The notes beneath the pieces were generated by a model, which ran no database searches, was not told where the DNA came from, and saw only the letters and a program-made list of their open reading frames with translations. A DNA stretch of 64,000 nucleotides from Cantharellus purpuraceus (taxonomy: Eukaryota; Basidiomycota; Agaricomycetes; Cantharellales; Hydnaceae), in NCBI GenBank assembly GCA_025174535.1, contig JALBUN010000010.1:372001-436000 (forward strand), read 5' to 3'. Positions within the stretch are counted from its first letter, which is position 1. Every line of letters starts with the position of its first letter. Of this stretch, positions 54,501 to 64,000 are shown piece by piece. Both the position numbers and the translations under genes were made by a program.

Positions 54501-55924
54501 TGTTGGTTCACTTATGGAATAGATCCTATAAGCCTGCGCACAACGGTCCTAGCAAACAGACAGTGTGTAATGCAGTTGTTCAGCACTCCAAAGATCAACC
54601 AGGTCGAGGGGTAGAGATAGCACTTAGTAACAGGGAAGTGGAATAGTGCTCTGTGGTTGGATGGGGATGGGAGCAAAAGGTCGGTCCCGATGGCTGATCA
54701 TGCTCTGTGACTGGATGACAATGCAGAGCCCGGTTGGGAGGTACGCAAAAGCTGGTTTCAAGAGAAGCAACCTCTTGGTGGCAGAGGGAAATCTGATCGT
54801 TGAACCAAGGTGTTTTACCTCAGTGTAGAGATGATGGATTGTGATGTAGAGCGTAGAGCGTAGACTTAGAGCATGGACTTTGACTTTAGAGTGTTGGCTG
54901 AAAACTTGTTGATTGATTCCAAAGGCGAAAACTAGCGCCCTTTTTATATACAAATCCCCAGGGCACAACAACACAATATGAGGAGCAAATGATGCGATAT
55001 GATGCAAGAAATGCTGATCAAGCCAGCTGACAAAGCATATGAAGTTGAACTACTAATGGAGAAATCATGGAGAAATGAAACAACAGATAGGGGTAATCTT
55101 TGTAAGAATAGGGGGTGATGAGTAATAAAAGAACCAAAAATAGAACAAGGATGAGTAAGTCGTGTATGAATGAATTAAAAGATGAAACAGGGGTGAGTCA
55201 TATAAAAGAACAATAGAAACATCCACCAATACCATCTTCCCTATGGCTCCAAAGGTAAATCAACCCTGAGTCACATGAGGACTTCAGTCAGCATCCACAA
55301 CAAATACTCCTTATTGTCTTAGTGATTCGTCTCCATATGGTATCCCGTTCCAAGAGTATTCGGTCCCTTTGCCTGACATGATGTAACCTGAGTTGGATTG
55401 AAGTGGGAGGATAGGTCGGCGATGGCGACTGAAATTCTACCTCACGTTCAACTCTTCTATCCGTGTTGCGATATAGAGGCAAAATGTCGAGGAATGTATA
55501 TGGTTCAATGGAATTGTGAAAGAATATGGGGTCGCCAATGGCATAAGAGAGACATGGTGGGGATCTTGGACGTTGAAAGAGTTTTGGAAGTATTTTGACA
55601 CGTGGAGGTGGCTTAACATGCCCGTGGAGCTCGGCATATTTTTGATAGTCCTCTGTGTCCAGAGACCATACGTATTATTAGAAGCGATGTTGGAGAGGGG
55701 AATAGAATGGGAAGCCATGTGAATGATGATGAAAGGATCGGTGTGAATAGAAGGCTGATAATGATCGATGGCAATGAAACACGAGTGACGATCGATGGCT
55801 AGAATTAGAGACTGAGGTGGAGAGGGAGTTGCAGCGCTATTTAAAAGTTGATACGAAAAGACGCTGGCGGAGTTGGACTGTCAGAGTGGTTCAATATGCG
55901 TCCTCGATGCGTCCTGGCTTGTCA
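54501..55924. repeat. LTR family F, copy 2
   Basis: This 1424 bp copy has the ends TGTTGGTTCAC and CCTGGCTTGTCA as in 6472-7887. The left side sits after AATTGGCGG of element C gag leader. The right side is unrelated sequence, so no target duplication remains and the 3' flank has been rearranged. Confidence 0.65.
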
Positions 55925-56239
55925 CTGGCAGCTGGAACAACACTACTGACCACACCAGTAGACACACTTGCCCTCATACAAGGGTGGCAAGTAAACCCTA
56001 ATGGGGTCCCCTGGCCATCCAACAGGAGTCAGATGGTACTATGAACTTGTCTGATGTGGATGTATGGATGTGGCTGCAAAAGGCCACTCCCAAGAAGGGT
56101 TCTTCTGTGTTTAAGAAGAACCTTTGGACTATGTTCCAGAATCCTGGCCACTGGGGATTATTGACCAGTGGTCAAAAGTTCTCACCAACTCTTGGTGACA
56201 CCTTTCACACTTCAGTTACTGGAGCCAATCGTGCAGGAG
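55925..56239 (+). other. Unassigned transposon-like sequence
   Basis: It reads partly open (LAAGTTLLTTPVDTLALIQG; WMWLQKATPKKGSSVFKKNL with WTMFQNPGHWGLL). I recognise no family. Its place between LTR F and gene E copy 3 suggests mobile-element debris. Confidence 0.3.
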
Positions 56240-56734
56240 GAAGAGAAAGCGGCAGCTGAGTGAAGACAGAAGGAGGAAGAGGTGGAGGTGGAGCGAGCCT
56301 GTAAGGTCAAGGAGCTGGAGGCCACAATGGAGGCTGCAAAGTTGAAGGAAGTGGAGGAGCAGGCATGCAAACTAGAGGCCACCATAGAGGTAGAGGAGGA
56401 GGTGACTGGGGTGGAGGTGACTAGTCACCTGGAGAGTCCAAGCATGCCAATGTGGACATGGACCTCTGAGGTCACCATTATTTCAATTACATGGATGGAG
56501 CCATTCCATCCAACACCTGCTCCACCAGCATGCTCACCAGTGCATTTGTGGCCATGGCTATTATTCACTGTGGGTGCAGCTGAAGAAGATGACATGGCAG
56601 AGGTGGAGAAGGAAGAGATGGAGGTGGATCTGAATGTGGATCAGGATGTGGATGCAGAGCTGGAGGTGGAGGAGGAGCCTGAAGCAGATGCAGAGCCTGA
56701 CCCACTCTCAAATTGCTATGAGGAAATGGCCTGG
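56240..56734 (+). pseudogene. Gene E copy 3, partial
   Basis: It carries KVKELEATMEAAKLKEVEEQ, the acidic middle (EEDDMAEVEKEEMEVD) and NCYEEMAWV, then switches at 56735 into a family D LTR. It starts after the repeat region of the gene. The fusion makes a 181-residue frame that is not a natural product. Confidence 0.7.
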
Positions 56735-56943
56735 GTGTCCAAGTCTGATGGGGATGGGTGTCCAAGTTCCTATAGTGATGCTGATGCATCAATGGAACCA
56801 GAGATGGGTGTGCAGAAATGGTGGTGATGATCAGACAGACCAATGGTGATGTGACAATTCCCAAATGGAGTACAGATCTCATACACATGGGGAACTGGGT
56901 GGATCAGATGGAGATCTGGGTGTTAATGAATATAGTCATAATA
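56735..56943 (-). repeat. LTR family D, truncated
   Basis: It matches the first 200 bp of LTR D in minus orientation and ends ATAGTCATAATA at 56943. The element C inner sequence (GTATCTCTCCATTAAGGCC) follows, as in copies 1 and 2. Confidence 0.7.
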
Positions 56944-57044
56944 GTATCTCTCCATTAAGGCCAAGCCCTTGAGGCCTCAAGTCATAGACTGAATAGCTGA
57001 GAGGTTGGGCATAGTTGGAGTTTATACTAGGGGTCTGGAGAGCA

Positions 57045-57052
57045 TATAAAAG
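57045..57052 (+). promoter_or_regulatory. TATA box of gene E, copy 4
   Basis: TATAAAAG 35 bp before the first ATG (57080), in the same context as in copies 1 and 2. Confidence 0.5.
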
Positions 57053-57079
57053 GAGGGGCATGTTGAGGTCTTATCCTCA

Positions 57080-57607
57080 ATGATGTCAAATCCCTTTGCA
57101 AACATGAGTGTGGCCAAACTTGAGTGGTTGCTCCTGGCCCGATGGAAAGAGGAGGAGGAGGAGGAACAGAAGCAGAAGGAGGAGAAAGAGGAGCAGAAAT
57201 GGAAGGAGGAGGAAGAGGAGTGGAAATGGAAGGAAGAGGAGGAGGAATGGAGATGGAAGGAGGAGGAGGAAGTGGAACAGAGATGGAGGAGTTTACTAAA
57301 TGCATCACCTCTGGAGCAGCATTTAATCAACCCACCAGGGTTGGTAAGCAAAAGCAGGAGACTCAGGGAGTCTCCCAAGCAGCTCATAAAGCTGCTAAAT
57401 GCCCTTGCTGAGTGTTTAGGTCATGATCAACTTAATTGTGAACTCAATCGGGATGCAATTGCATCCTCCTCATCCATTCAAGTGGATGAGGACACTGCAA
57501 CCATGTCAGGGACGACTGAGAGCCATCCCCCTCTGGAGCCATATGAACAAGATGACCATATGGACACTGACTCATTGGAACAGCTTCATAAGGAGCTGTA
57601 TGATTAA
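57080..57607 (+). pseudogene. Gene E copy 4 N-terminus fused to the 3' end of another LTR element
   Basis: MMSNPFANMSVAKLEWLLLA is followed by RWKEEEEE-type repeats with no stop, so this copy preserves the intact start (CGA where copies 1 and 2 have TGA). At about 57296 the sequence changes to an unrelated segment (SLLNASPLEQHLINPPGL to LEQLHKELYD, stop 57605-57607). That segment is followed by a polypurine tract and a new LTR, so it is the 3' coding end of a different retroelement. The 175-residue frame is a chance fusion. Confidence 0.65.
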
Positions 57608-57636
57608 AAAGTACTAAATGAGATTGTGTCTCATTC

Positions 57637-57649
57637 AAAAAGGGGAGGG
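57637..57649 (+). other. Polypurine tract of the LTR G element
   Basis: AAAAAGGGGAGGG directly precedes TGTAAGTACC, the start of a new LTR, as expected for plus-strand priming. Confidence 0.65.
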
Positions 57650-57917
57650 TGTAAGTACCCAAGGTACTTACTTACTATAACATATAAGTACAATTAATAT
57701 ATGCAGCATTCCCTTAAGGAATGCTGTCCTCTTGGTAGATATATGCACCCATAGGGTGTATATGTATAGTTATTATGTAAGCTAGTGGACCCAGTACATG
57801 TGTGGGTCCACATATAGTAGAGAGAACTTAGACACTACCACACTGTACAACACATCACCCAACCAATACACTTGGTTGAGTTCTGTGCAACAGTGTGAAC
57901 TAAGACACCCAATAACA
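57650..57917 (+). repeat. LTR G, 268 bp, likely Ty1/copia-type 3' LTR
   Basis: It begins TGTAAGTACC and ends CCAATAACA. The short length and the position after a polypurine tract suggest a copia 3' LTR. The sequence beyond it is inverted element B, so the right flank is rearranged. Confidence 0.55.
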
Positions 57918-58075
57918 CTGGAGGAGTGCCTTCTTGGAGTTCAGCCTTGAGCTCCTGATTGGATACCAGAGCTTCTCCAGGGACTTCCTCAATGGTGGTG
58001 GGTGGTACTCCTGCTTAGATGGAGGTTTGTGTGCTTCAGGGGGGCATACGATCGAGGGTAGTAGTTCATATATAC
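57918..58075 (-). pseudogene. Element B gag start, inverted fragment
   Basis: It is the reverse complement of 41608-41760 (ctggaggagtgccttcttgg, then ggaggtttgtgtgcttcag), including the leader next to LTR B. Confidence 0.65.
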
Positions 58076-58660
58076 TGTTAAGGGCTGGAAAACTTGGGGG
58101 TCAAAGGGAATAACTGGAGTTTGGCTGCTAGTGGTGAAAGGGAAGGGACTTTACTGTTCTAATTCAACTGGAGACAGAGTGGGGACAATAACTAGTGAGT
58201 CAGATCGAGTGAACTTGGCTTCAACTTGTGTGTTGTGCCCCCTCAGATCATTGGTCCAATATTTTGGAGTTTGGAGTATGGAGTTGGATCAAGGATCCAG
58301 AGTTTGACTTGTCAAGAAGGTACTTGTCAAGAAGCTAGCAACCAAGAAGTTGATGGGGCAAATCTTAGTTGATATATGAACTACTGTAATAGACAGAGAG
58401 TAGCCCATATAAGTATGTGGAGAATTGAATGCTGAAACTAAAATGATAAGACAATAAGATGGATATGGAGTACAACATGGAAAGGAGTTCAGAGTTCAGA
58501 CCCAAGTCCAAACTAAAACTAAACAATATAAAAGAAGGAGGGTTGTTGTAACCCATAAGAAGAAACTACTTATAAAGAGAACAATAATGGAGTTTGGGGT
58601 TGATGGAGGTGGAGTTGACAGAGGTGGAGTTGATGGATGTGGAGATGAAGGAGATGGGGA
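58076..58660 (-). repeat. LTR family B, inverted
   Basis: TGTTAAGGGC at 58076 is the reversed CTTAACA end. It runs to the minisatellite-type ggagttgacagagg units and is cut at about 58660, where an integrase fragment begins. The palindromic start is missing. Confidence 0.7.
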
Positions 58661-58926
58661 TGTTAGGGTGATAACCCTTATTGGCAAAGAATGGAGATAA
58701 GCCAGTAGTGGCATTCAGAGCATTATTATACATGAATTCTGTGAGTGGGAGCAGGTCAGACCAGTTGTCCTGTTGATAGTTGCAATAGACTTGGAGGTAC
58801 TGTTCCAAAGTCTGGTTCATTTGTTTGGTTTGTCCATCAGCTTCTGGGTGGTATCCAGAGGTGAAATGGAGTTTAATGTCCAAAGCTTTTCTGAGGGTCC
58901 AGAAAAAGGAGGACATGAACTCAAGG
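58661..58926 (-). pseudogene. Ty3/gypsy integrase fragment
   Basis: The frame reads MSSFFWTLRKALDIKLHFTS, YHPEADGQTKQMNQTLEQYL and FFANKGYHPNI, the third catalytic region of a chromovirus integrase related to elements B and C. It is fused in frame to LTR B, which makes an artificial 116-residue ORF. Confidence 0.8.
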
Positions 58927-59658
58927 ATCCCATTCTCAGATCAGATGACATCCAAGCAGTCATGTGTACCCTTGACATTTACCTGCCCATTGGACCCATC
59001 ATTTGGACAGCATTATCACATGATTCACTTGAGGTGGTCCAGGAGCTCATTCTCTCTATACAGTCTGGTAATGAGTGCTCCCTACCTAATATTCTGATGA
59101 AGAAGGCTCTGCATGAAAACCATCACAATAAGGAGCCTGTTTTGGAGAGACTCCCCTACCTAATATTCAAAACTATGTTTGACTTAATTCTGAGATTTCT
59201 CCATGACCAACCATGCCCACTATTATGCTTACCCCTTTTCCTACCAAAAATGGCCCCACTCCTGGTCCTTCTAACTCTGATGTGATTCTTCTGGGTGCAA
59301 GTCTCTCAAATGAGCCCATCTCACCTGGGACTGCCACTTTGCCAGCCTCTTCTGGTCCCTCATCTAATATCTGTCTACCTGTGACCTCTGTAATGATGCC
59401 TGGCCACCTGATGCATGGTGACCCTTCACCCGAATCAGTACAGCATTGGCAGGCACTTACAGCCATGCAGCATGACCCTGACGCCATTTCCACTATTCTC
59501 ACAGCACAAAAATTAGCCCTGCTGCCCTTGATCAACTTCAAGTCATTAAGTCCAATCTACAGTGCCATTTCTGCTGCAGAGGACCTGCCACTCAATGAAA
59601 CATCAGTCCCTGATTGCATACTTCAGATGGCCTTCAATAGAGTCTACATCCCTCTTTC
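58927..59658 (+). pseudogene. Unassigned ORFs, possibly the Gag-like 5' part of the DIRS-like element
   Basis: Two overlapping frames are open: one ending at 59285 (LRSDDIQAVMCTLDIYLPIG) and one from ATG 59213 (MPTIMLTPFPTKNGPTPGPS to MAFNRVYIPLS), which runs into the LTR at 59659. The second resembles the Gag-like proteins of Agaricomycete DIRS-type elements in its VYIPLS motif, from memory only. The LTR to the right has no target duplication, so continuity with 61056 is not proven. Confidence 0.4.
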
Positions 59659-61055
59659 TGTATGGGAACTGGTTTTCCCTTAAAAAGATCTTGTTTAAAA
59701 GTCCCGAAACTATACAATTTCGCTTCATGGCCTTAAAATAATGTGCTTCTCTCTCTTGATTCAGGGCCATTCAAATATTCTCTATTTTTTCATATTTTTT
59801 CGGGAATTTTCCATGCAGAAATGAGTCTACAAACTTATTGTTCTGCTGGGCGAAGTTTTGGGACCCACATGGACCCACAAACCTTCCCAGATGTCAGCAG
59901 CCCCAAAGTCAGCCGGAGTCACCTGGACAACTGACTCATTTTCAATCACATGACTCATTTCAATCTCTGACTCAATCTGGTCATCACTGCCAGTAAATGC
60001 TCAATATCTTCACAACCACTGCACCTCCTGACTCCATTTTCAGTGGAGAGTTCAATAGAAGCTGTGCCTACCCATAGCTGTGCTAATCAGCCCAGGAAAC
60101 GAAGTATTGACCAAGTTATTTGAGTAATGGTGACTCATGCAATGACTCCTGCCATGACTCATGCTATGACTCCTGCTCTGAGTCACACTATGACTCCATC
60201 CATGACTCATGCCATGAGTCAGAGCAAATCCAAGCAGCTCATTGGCTAGGAAACTTCCACCCCCTTCTCACATATTCCACTAGCTTCCAGTAGTTTCCAT
60301 CTATTAATAGGTAGAAGTTTCCAGTAGTATTAGTCAGCTCCTGTAAATACAATATAAAAGGAGCCCATTCTGCCTCTGAATAAATAACCATTTCTACCCC
60401 ATCATCTGCACATCAGTGTGACTAGAGTGACATACAGTGTCATCCTCTATATCTCAGTAACTGTTGATTGTCCAGTTCAAGGGTCACTTACAGTTGTGTA
60501 ACTGTATTCAATTACACTCAAAGTAGTGATTGTCCTGCTTTGGGCGTGAGTGTAGTATCTACCTCGCGTGACTACGAATCTACAGGGTGAGATTGTCTGT
60601 CAATAGTCCTGCCATTAGTGCTCTTGTTTAAGTTACTAGTGTGTACTGCCTTTGCAGAGCATTAGGATCTTGAACTCGTGTGAAACAGTTGCTAGACTAC
60701 TTCACACATCGCTGTTACCCACTTCAGAGTGTGACTGGTTGGATGGTCAGATTCATCCACCTACTTCCTCTAGCCTCTAAGTGCATTCCCCTCTTTTTGG
60801 AATATCTGGACCCCTAAGCATCCATGAACTCTAGACTCTGGAAGTCTTATTCTTTCCCTACTGCTAAGAAATGTATTACCTTCCTGCGTATCGTCTGCAT
60901 TGACCATTACAACGGATTGTAACCAAAGTACAAACATTAAATCGTTTCTGGAGTTGTGCTGCAGTAGGATTTGATATTCTTCTCAGCTGTTCATTCACGG
61001 AATTGTGGTGATTTAGAGTTTGCCCTAACACCATAATTTTGCAGGTTCCAAAACA
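59659..61055 (+). repeat. Solo LTR family A1
   Basis: This 1397 bp LTR (TGTATGGGAACTGG to GGTTCCAAAACA) is shorter than in element A, mainly because the TGACTC array has lost some units. Flanks CTTTC and GCTCC do not match. Confidence 0.88.
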
Positions 61056-61762
61056 GCTCCCCTATTACTCTACAGGAAGCTTCCTCAATTCTGGGCTCCC
61101 TACAGCACCTTATATTTGTCTATTGAAACAGTTGGCACATGCTCATGCCCTTGTGCACCTTCATTGCAAAATTCCCCAACAATTTTGTCAGGCACCACCT
61201 TCCCCATTCCATTATTGAAAGCCTTAAGTGGTGGTTGTGTCTGCTAGGAAATCCCCACCCTTCCTGGTCTCTAGCACCACAGTCTAAGCTGGACCCAGGT
61301 ATCTGGGTTGACACATCTACATCATGGGGTATTGGGTTGGTTGTTGGCCCTGGCTGGGCTGTGTGGCAACTTCAGGATGGTTGGAAAGCTCACAGGTGGG
61401 ACATTGGTTGGGCAGAAGTGGTTGCACTTGAGCTTGCGATCCATTGGTTATGTGCAGAAGGGTTTTCTGATGCTGGGGTTGCCATGTGGGGTGACAATAC
61501 TGGCATGATCGATGCCTTTAATCAAGGCTGCTCTTGTAACTTTGCATGGAATGATGCTATATGGCAGATGGCATCTTGCATCATCCCAGCAAATCTGCTC
61601 ATAAAACCAGTCTATGTCACATCTGATTTGAACATTGCTGATCCTATCTCTTGCAGTAGATTGGGTCAACAATCTCTGCATCTCAAATGCAGTTTTGAGC
61701 TCCCCTTTGAGCTCCAACCCTTTCTTTTACATGTCCAGTGACTTCAATAGTCACACATGAGT
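61056..61762 (+). pseudogene. DIRS-like element RNase H domain
   Basis: From ATG 61139 the frame (200 residues, stop 61739) contains an RNase H fold with the acidic residues in place: WVDTSTSWGIG (Asp58), DIGWAEVVALELA (Glu93 or Glu98), WGDNTGMIDAF (Asp119) and SDLNIADPIS (Asp168). This type of RNase H next to a tyrosine recombinase is typical of DIRS-like retrotransposons. The RT part should lie upstream but is missing, replaced by the LTR at 59659-61055. It may be non-functional through truncation only. Confidence 0.7.
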
Positions 61763-63194
61763 TGTATGGGAACCACCTTTTCCCTATCAAATTCCATTTA
61801 TGCAGCACCAATGTGCTATTCTTTGCTTTTCCATTCCTAAATATCAGCATATATTTGATGCTTGTACCTGGAATGGACTTATTCAAATATTCTCTATTTT
61901 TCCATATTTTTTCGGGAATATTCCATGCAGAACTTGGCCCAGAATCATTTATTTCTGCTGTGCTACAGTTGTGGACCCATAGGCGCCCACAAACCTTCGC
62001 GCAGCCGGCTCTCCCCTTTTGGACCAGGCATTTGGCCTGAATTCAAGCTCAGATGTCTCTGATCAATAAATATTCTGTAACTTAACAACCACAGCCTCTC
62101 AGGGCACTATTTTCCGTGCAGATCATCACCTGAGATGTGGCTATCCATGGCTGTCCAAACCAGTGCAGAAAACAGGGTGGACACCCTTCTTTTTGCCTGA
62201 TCAGTGCCTAGTTCAGGGATCAGATCAGCTGATGGGTGATCAAATCAGGTGATTGCCTTGGAATATTCTACCCCTTTCCATAACATTCTAGCTGTTTCCC
62301 TCTATTATTAGATAGAACTTTCTAGAACCATTATTCAGCTCCTGATCAGTGTTAGTGCTGTGATCAGATCCTGTGATTGGCTTGGAATATTCTACCCCTT
62401 TCTTCCACCTTCCACAACCTTCCAGTAGTTTCCATCTATTAATAGGTAGAATATTCCAGAAGCATTAGTCAGCCCCTGTAAATACAATATATAAGGAGGC
62501 CATTCTGCCTCTGAAAGAATAACATATCATCATATTCTACCCATCTTCTGCACACCAGTGTGACTAGAGTGACATACAGTGTCATCCTCTATCTCAGTAA
62601 CTGTTGATTACCAGTTCAAGGATCTTTTACAGTTGTGTAACTGTACTTGATTGCACTCAAAGTAGTGATATTCCTGCTTTGGGCATGAGTGTAGTATCTG
62701 CCTCACATGACTACGAATCTACAGGGTGAGATTGTCTGTCAATAGTCCTGCCATTAGTGCTCTTGTTTAAGTTACTAGTGTGTACTGCCTTTGCAGAGCA
62801 TTAGAAGCTTGAACTCGTGTGAAGCAGTTGCTAGACTACTTCACACATCGCTGTTACCCGCTTCTGAGTGCCACTGGTTGGACAGTTGGATTCATCCACC
62901 TACTTCCTTTAGCCTCTAAGTGCATTCCCATCTTTTTGGAATGTCTGGACCCCTAAGCGTCCGTGAACTCTAGACTCTGGAAGTCTTATTCATTTCTTGC
63001 TGCTAAGAAACGTATTACCTTTCTGCGTATAGTCTGCATTGACCAATACAAAGGATTGTAACCAAAGTACAAACATTAAATCGTTTCTGGAGTTGTGCTG
63101 CAGCAGGGTTTGATATTCTTCTCAGCTGTTCATTCACGGAATTGTGGTGATTTAGAGTTTGCCCTAACACCATAATTTTGCAGGTTCCAAAACA
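61763..63194 (+). repeat. Solo LTR family A2 with TSD TGAGT
   Basis: This is a 1432 bp LTR (TGTATGGGAACC to GGTTCCAAAACA). TGAGT flanks it at 61758-61762 and 63195-63199. It splits the DIRS-like element between its RNase H and recombinase parts. Confidence 0.92.
62261..62461 (+). promoter_or_regulatory. Heat-shock-element-like array in LTR A2 U3
   Basis: Two three-unit GAAnnTTCnnGAA elements (62315-62327 and 62449-62461) and two two-unit GAATATTC elements (62261-62268, 62385-62392) lie upstream of TATATAAG at 62488-62495. This arrangement fits the Hsf1 target rule. The other A2 copies have the same motifs in reverse. Heat regulation is inferred. Confidence 0.5.
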
Positions 63195-63199
63195 TGAGT

Positions 63200-64000
63200 C
63201 CCTGCTCATGTCACAACACTTGGTGAACCACTGTCTGATGCTCAGCTGCCTCTACCACTCCCAAGTGTGCATAGATGCATCCCACATAGATCTGTTCAAA
63301 ACCCCATCATACCACACATCTTAAGGCCCCATGTCCTGGCTTCTGATCATTTCCTTTACTGGTTCACACCCTATGCTCTAGACCAACTCAATGACCTTGA
63401 ATGACTGTTTCCACCTGATATTATCATAAAGAATCATATCATAATGATTCTGTGTGTGGCCCCTGGAACCCTCTCTAATTATGCTGCAGGCCTAATACAT
63501 TTTACCAAATTCTGCAATGATTTTTCTGTTCTTGAGTGTGACCATATGCCTGCATCTGAAAACCTCTTATCTCTGTTCATATCAACATCCAGTGCAGGAG
63601 TCATAGGACACAGCACTATTCAAACATGGGTGGAGGGTCTAGAGCTCTGGCATTGTGTAAATGGTGCACCTTGGCATGGTGGAAAGGCATTACACAGGAC
63701 AATTGAAGGTGCAGTCCAAGTGGCACCTGCTTCCTCACACCACCCACTATGGCAGCCTGTCACCTACCATCATTTACATGCCCTATGCTCATCTCTTGAC
63801 CTGACCAATGCTTTTGACATAGCCATCTTTGCCATAGCTTGCATGTCATTCTGGGGGTGCTGTCATTTGGGTAAAACTTTGGTCTGTTTGACACTTTTGA
63901 TCATGCTTACTCAAGAGCAGGTGAGCTTCTGGTCAACAATGAGTTTGTACCAGGCAAACACATGTCACACAAGTGCAATATCTCACATGGCACAACATTG
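63200..64000 (+). pseudogene. DIRS-like tyrosine recombinase, N-terminal part (cut by window end)
   Basis: From about 63436 one frame reads LSNYAAGLIHFTKFCNDFSV, then MPASENLLSLFISTSSAGVI, QTWVEGLELWHCVNGAPWHG and IFAIACMSFWGCCHLG. This is the SAM-like core-binding domain and the first catalytic segment of the recombinase common in Agaricomycetes. The catalytic Arg expected in the CRLGE-type box is His here (CAT), and the frame is lost soon after. The enzyme would circularise or integrate the element; this copy would be inactive. The remaining R-H-R-Y residues lie beyond 64000. Confidence 0.7.

Noticed and set aside
58566..58916. 116-residue ORF joining integrase to a Ser-Thr-Ile-Asn repeat tail
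   Set aside because: The tail is the LTR B minisatellite read through; it is a chance fusion at a rearrangement junction.

Overview
The window looks like a repeat-dense chromosome region of a basidiomycete fungus, most likely an Agaricomycete. The evidence is 49-68 bp GT-AG introns, a mitofusin (Fzo1) and a monocarboxylate-type MFS transporter with fungal architecture, Ty3/gypsy chromoviruses, and a DIRS-like element whose tyrosine-recombinase domain is of a kind common in Agaricomycetes. I read no bacterial, plasmid or viral module.

Layout. Positions 1-5182 are a patchwork of LTR fragments (families B, A2 and D), a MITE and a broken Tc1-like transposon. Positions 4675-27383 are one Ty3/gypsy chromovirus, element C copy 1, on the minus strand. 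Its gag-pol lies at 25383-20639. A separate gene on the opposite strand, called gene E here, lies between the end of pol and the 3' LTR. Gene E is broken by a solo LTR (6472-7887, family F) and, 22 bp further on, by an almost complete 11.7 kb chromovirus, element A (7910-19630, target duplication GGTGT). Another solo LTR (25400-26833) sits just upstream of the C gag start. Positions 28076-39240 are the only low-repeat island: fzo1 (minus), a decayed conserved hypothetical gene (minus), a fragment of a second fzo1 copy, a ten-exon MFS transporter (plus), an 18 bp minisatellite and weak ORFs. Positions 39241-64000 are again transposons: gene E fragments, two MITEs, element B (LTR, gag, protease, RT, RNase H), element C copy 2 (46972-54500, with the same antisense gene E), two copia fragments, a 268 bp LTR with its polypurine tract, and a DIRS-like element carrying two family A LTRs.

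How the parts relate. Element C is the most unusual object. Two diverged copies share the same convergent design, in which minus-strand gag-pol meets a plus-strand gene E about 150 bp away. Gene E has its own TATA box and an AATAAA signal, and encodes a Glu-rich repeat or coiled-coil protein with a Cys-rich cluster. Element A is young: both LTRs are 1454 bp and I saw about three differences. It carries a third ORF after pol and changes abruptly from CpG-poor to CpG-rich inside the integrase. Its LTR promoter carries a dense TGACTC (Gcn4-like) array, while the sister subfamily A2 carries heat-shock-element-like arrays in the same place. All boundaries were read by eye and no searches were run.
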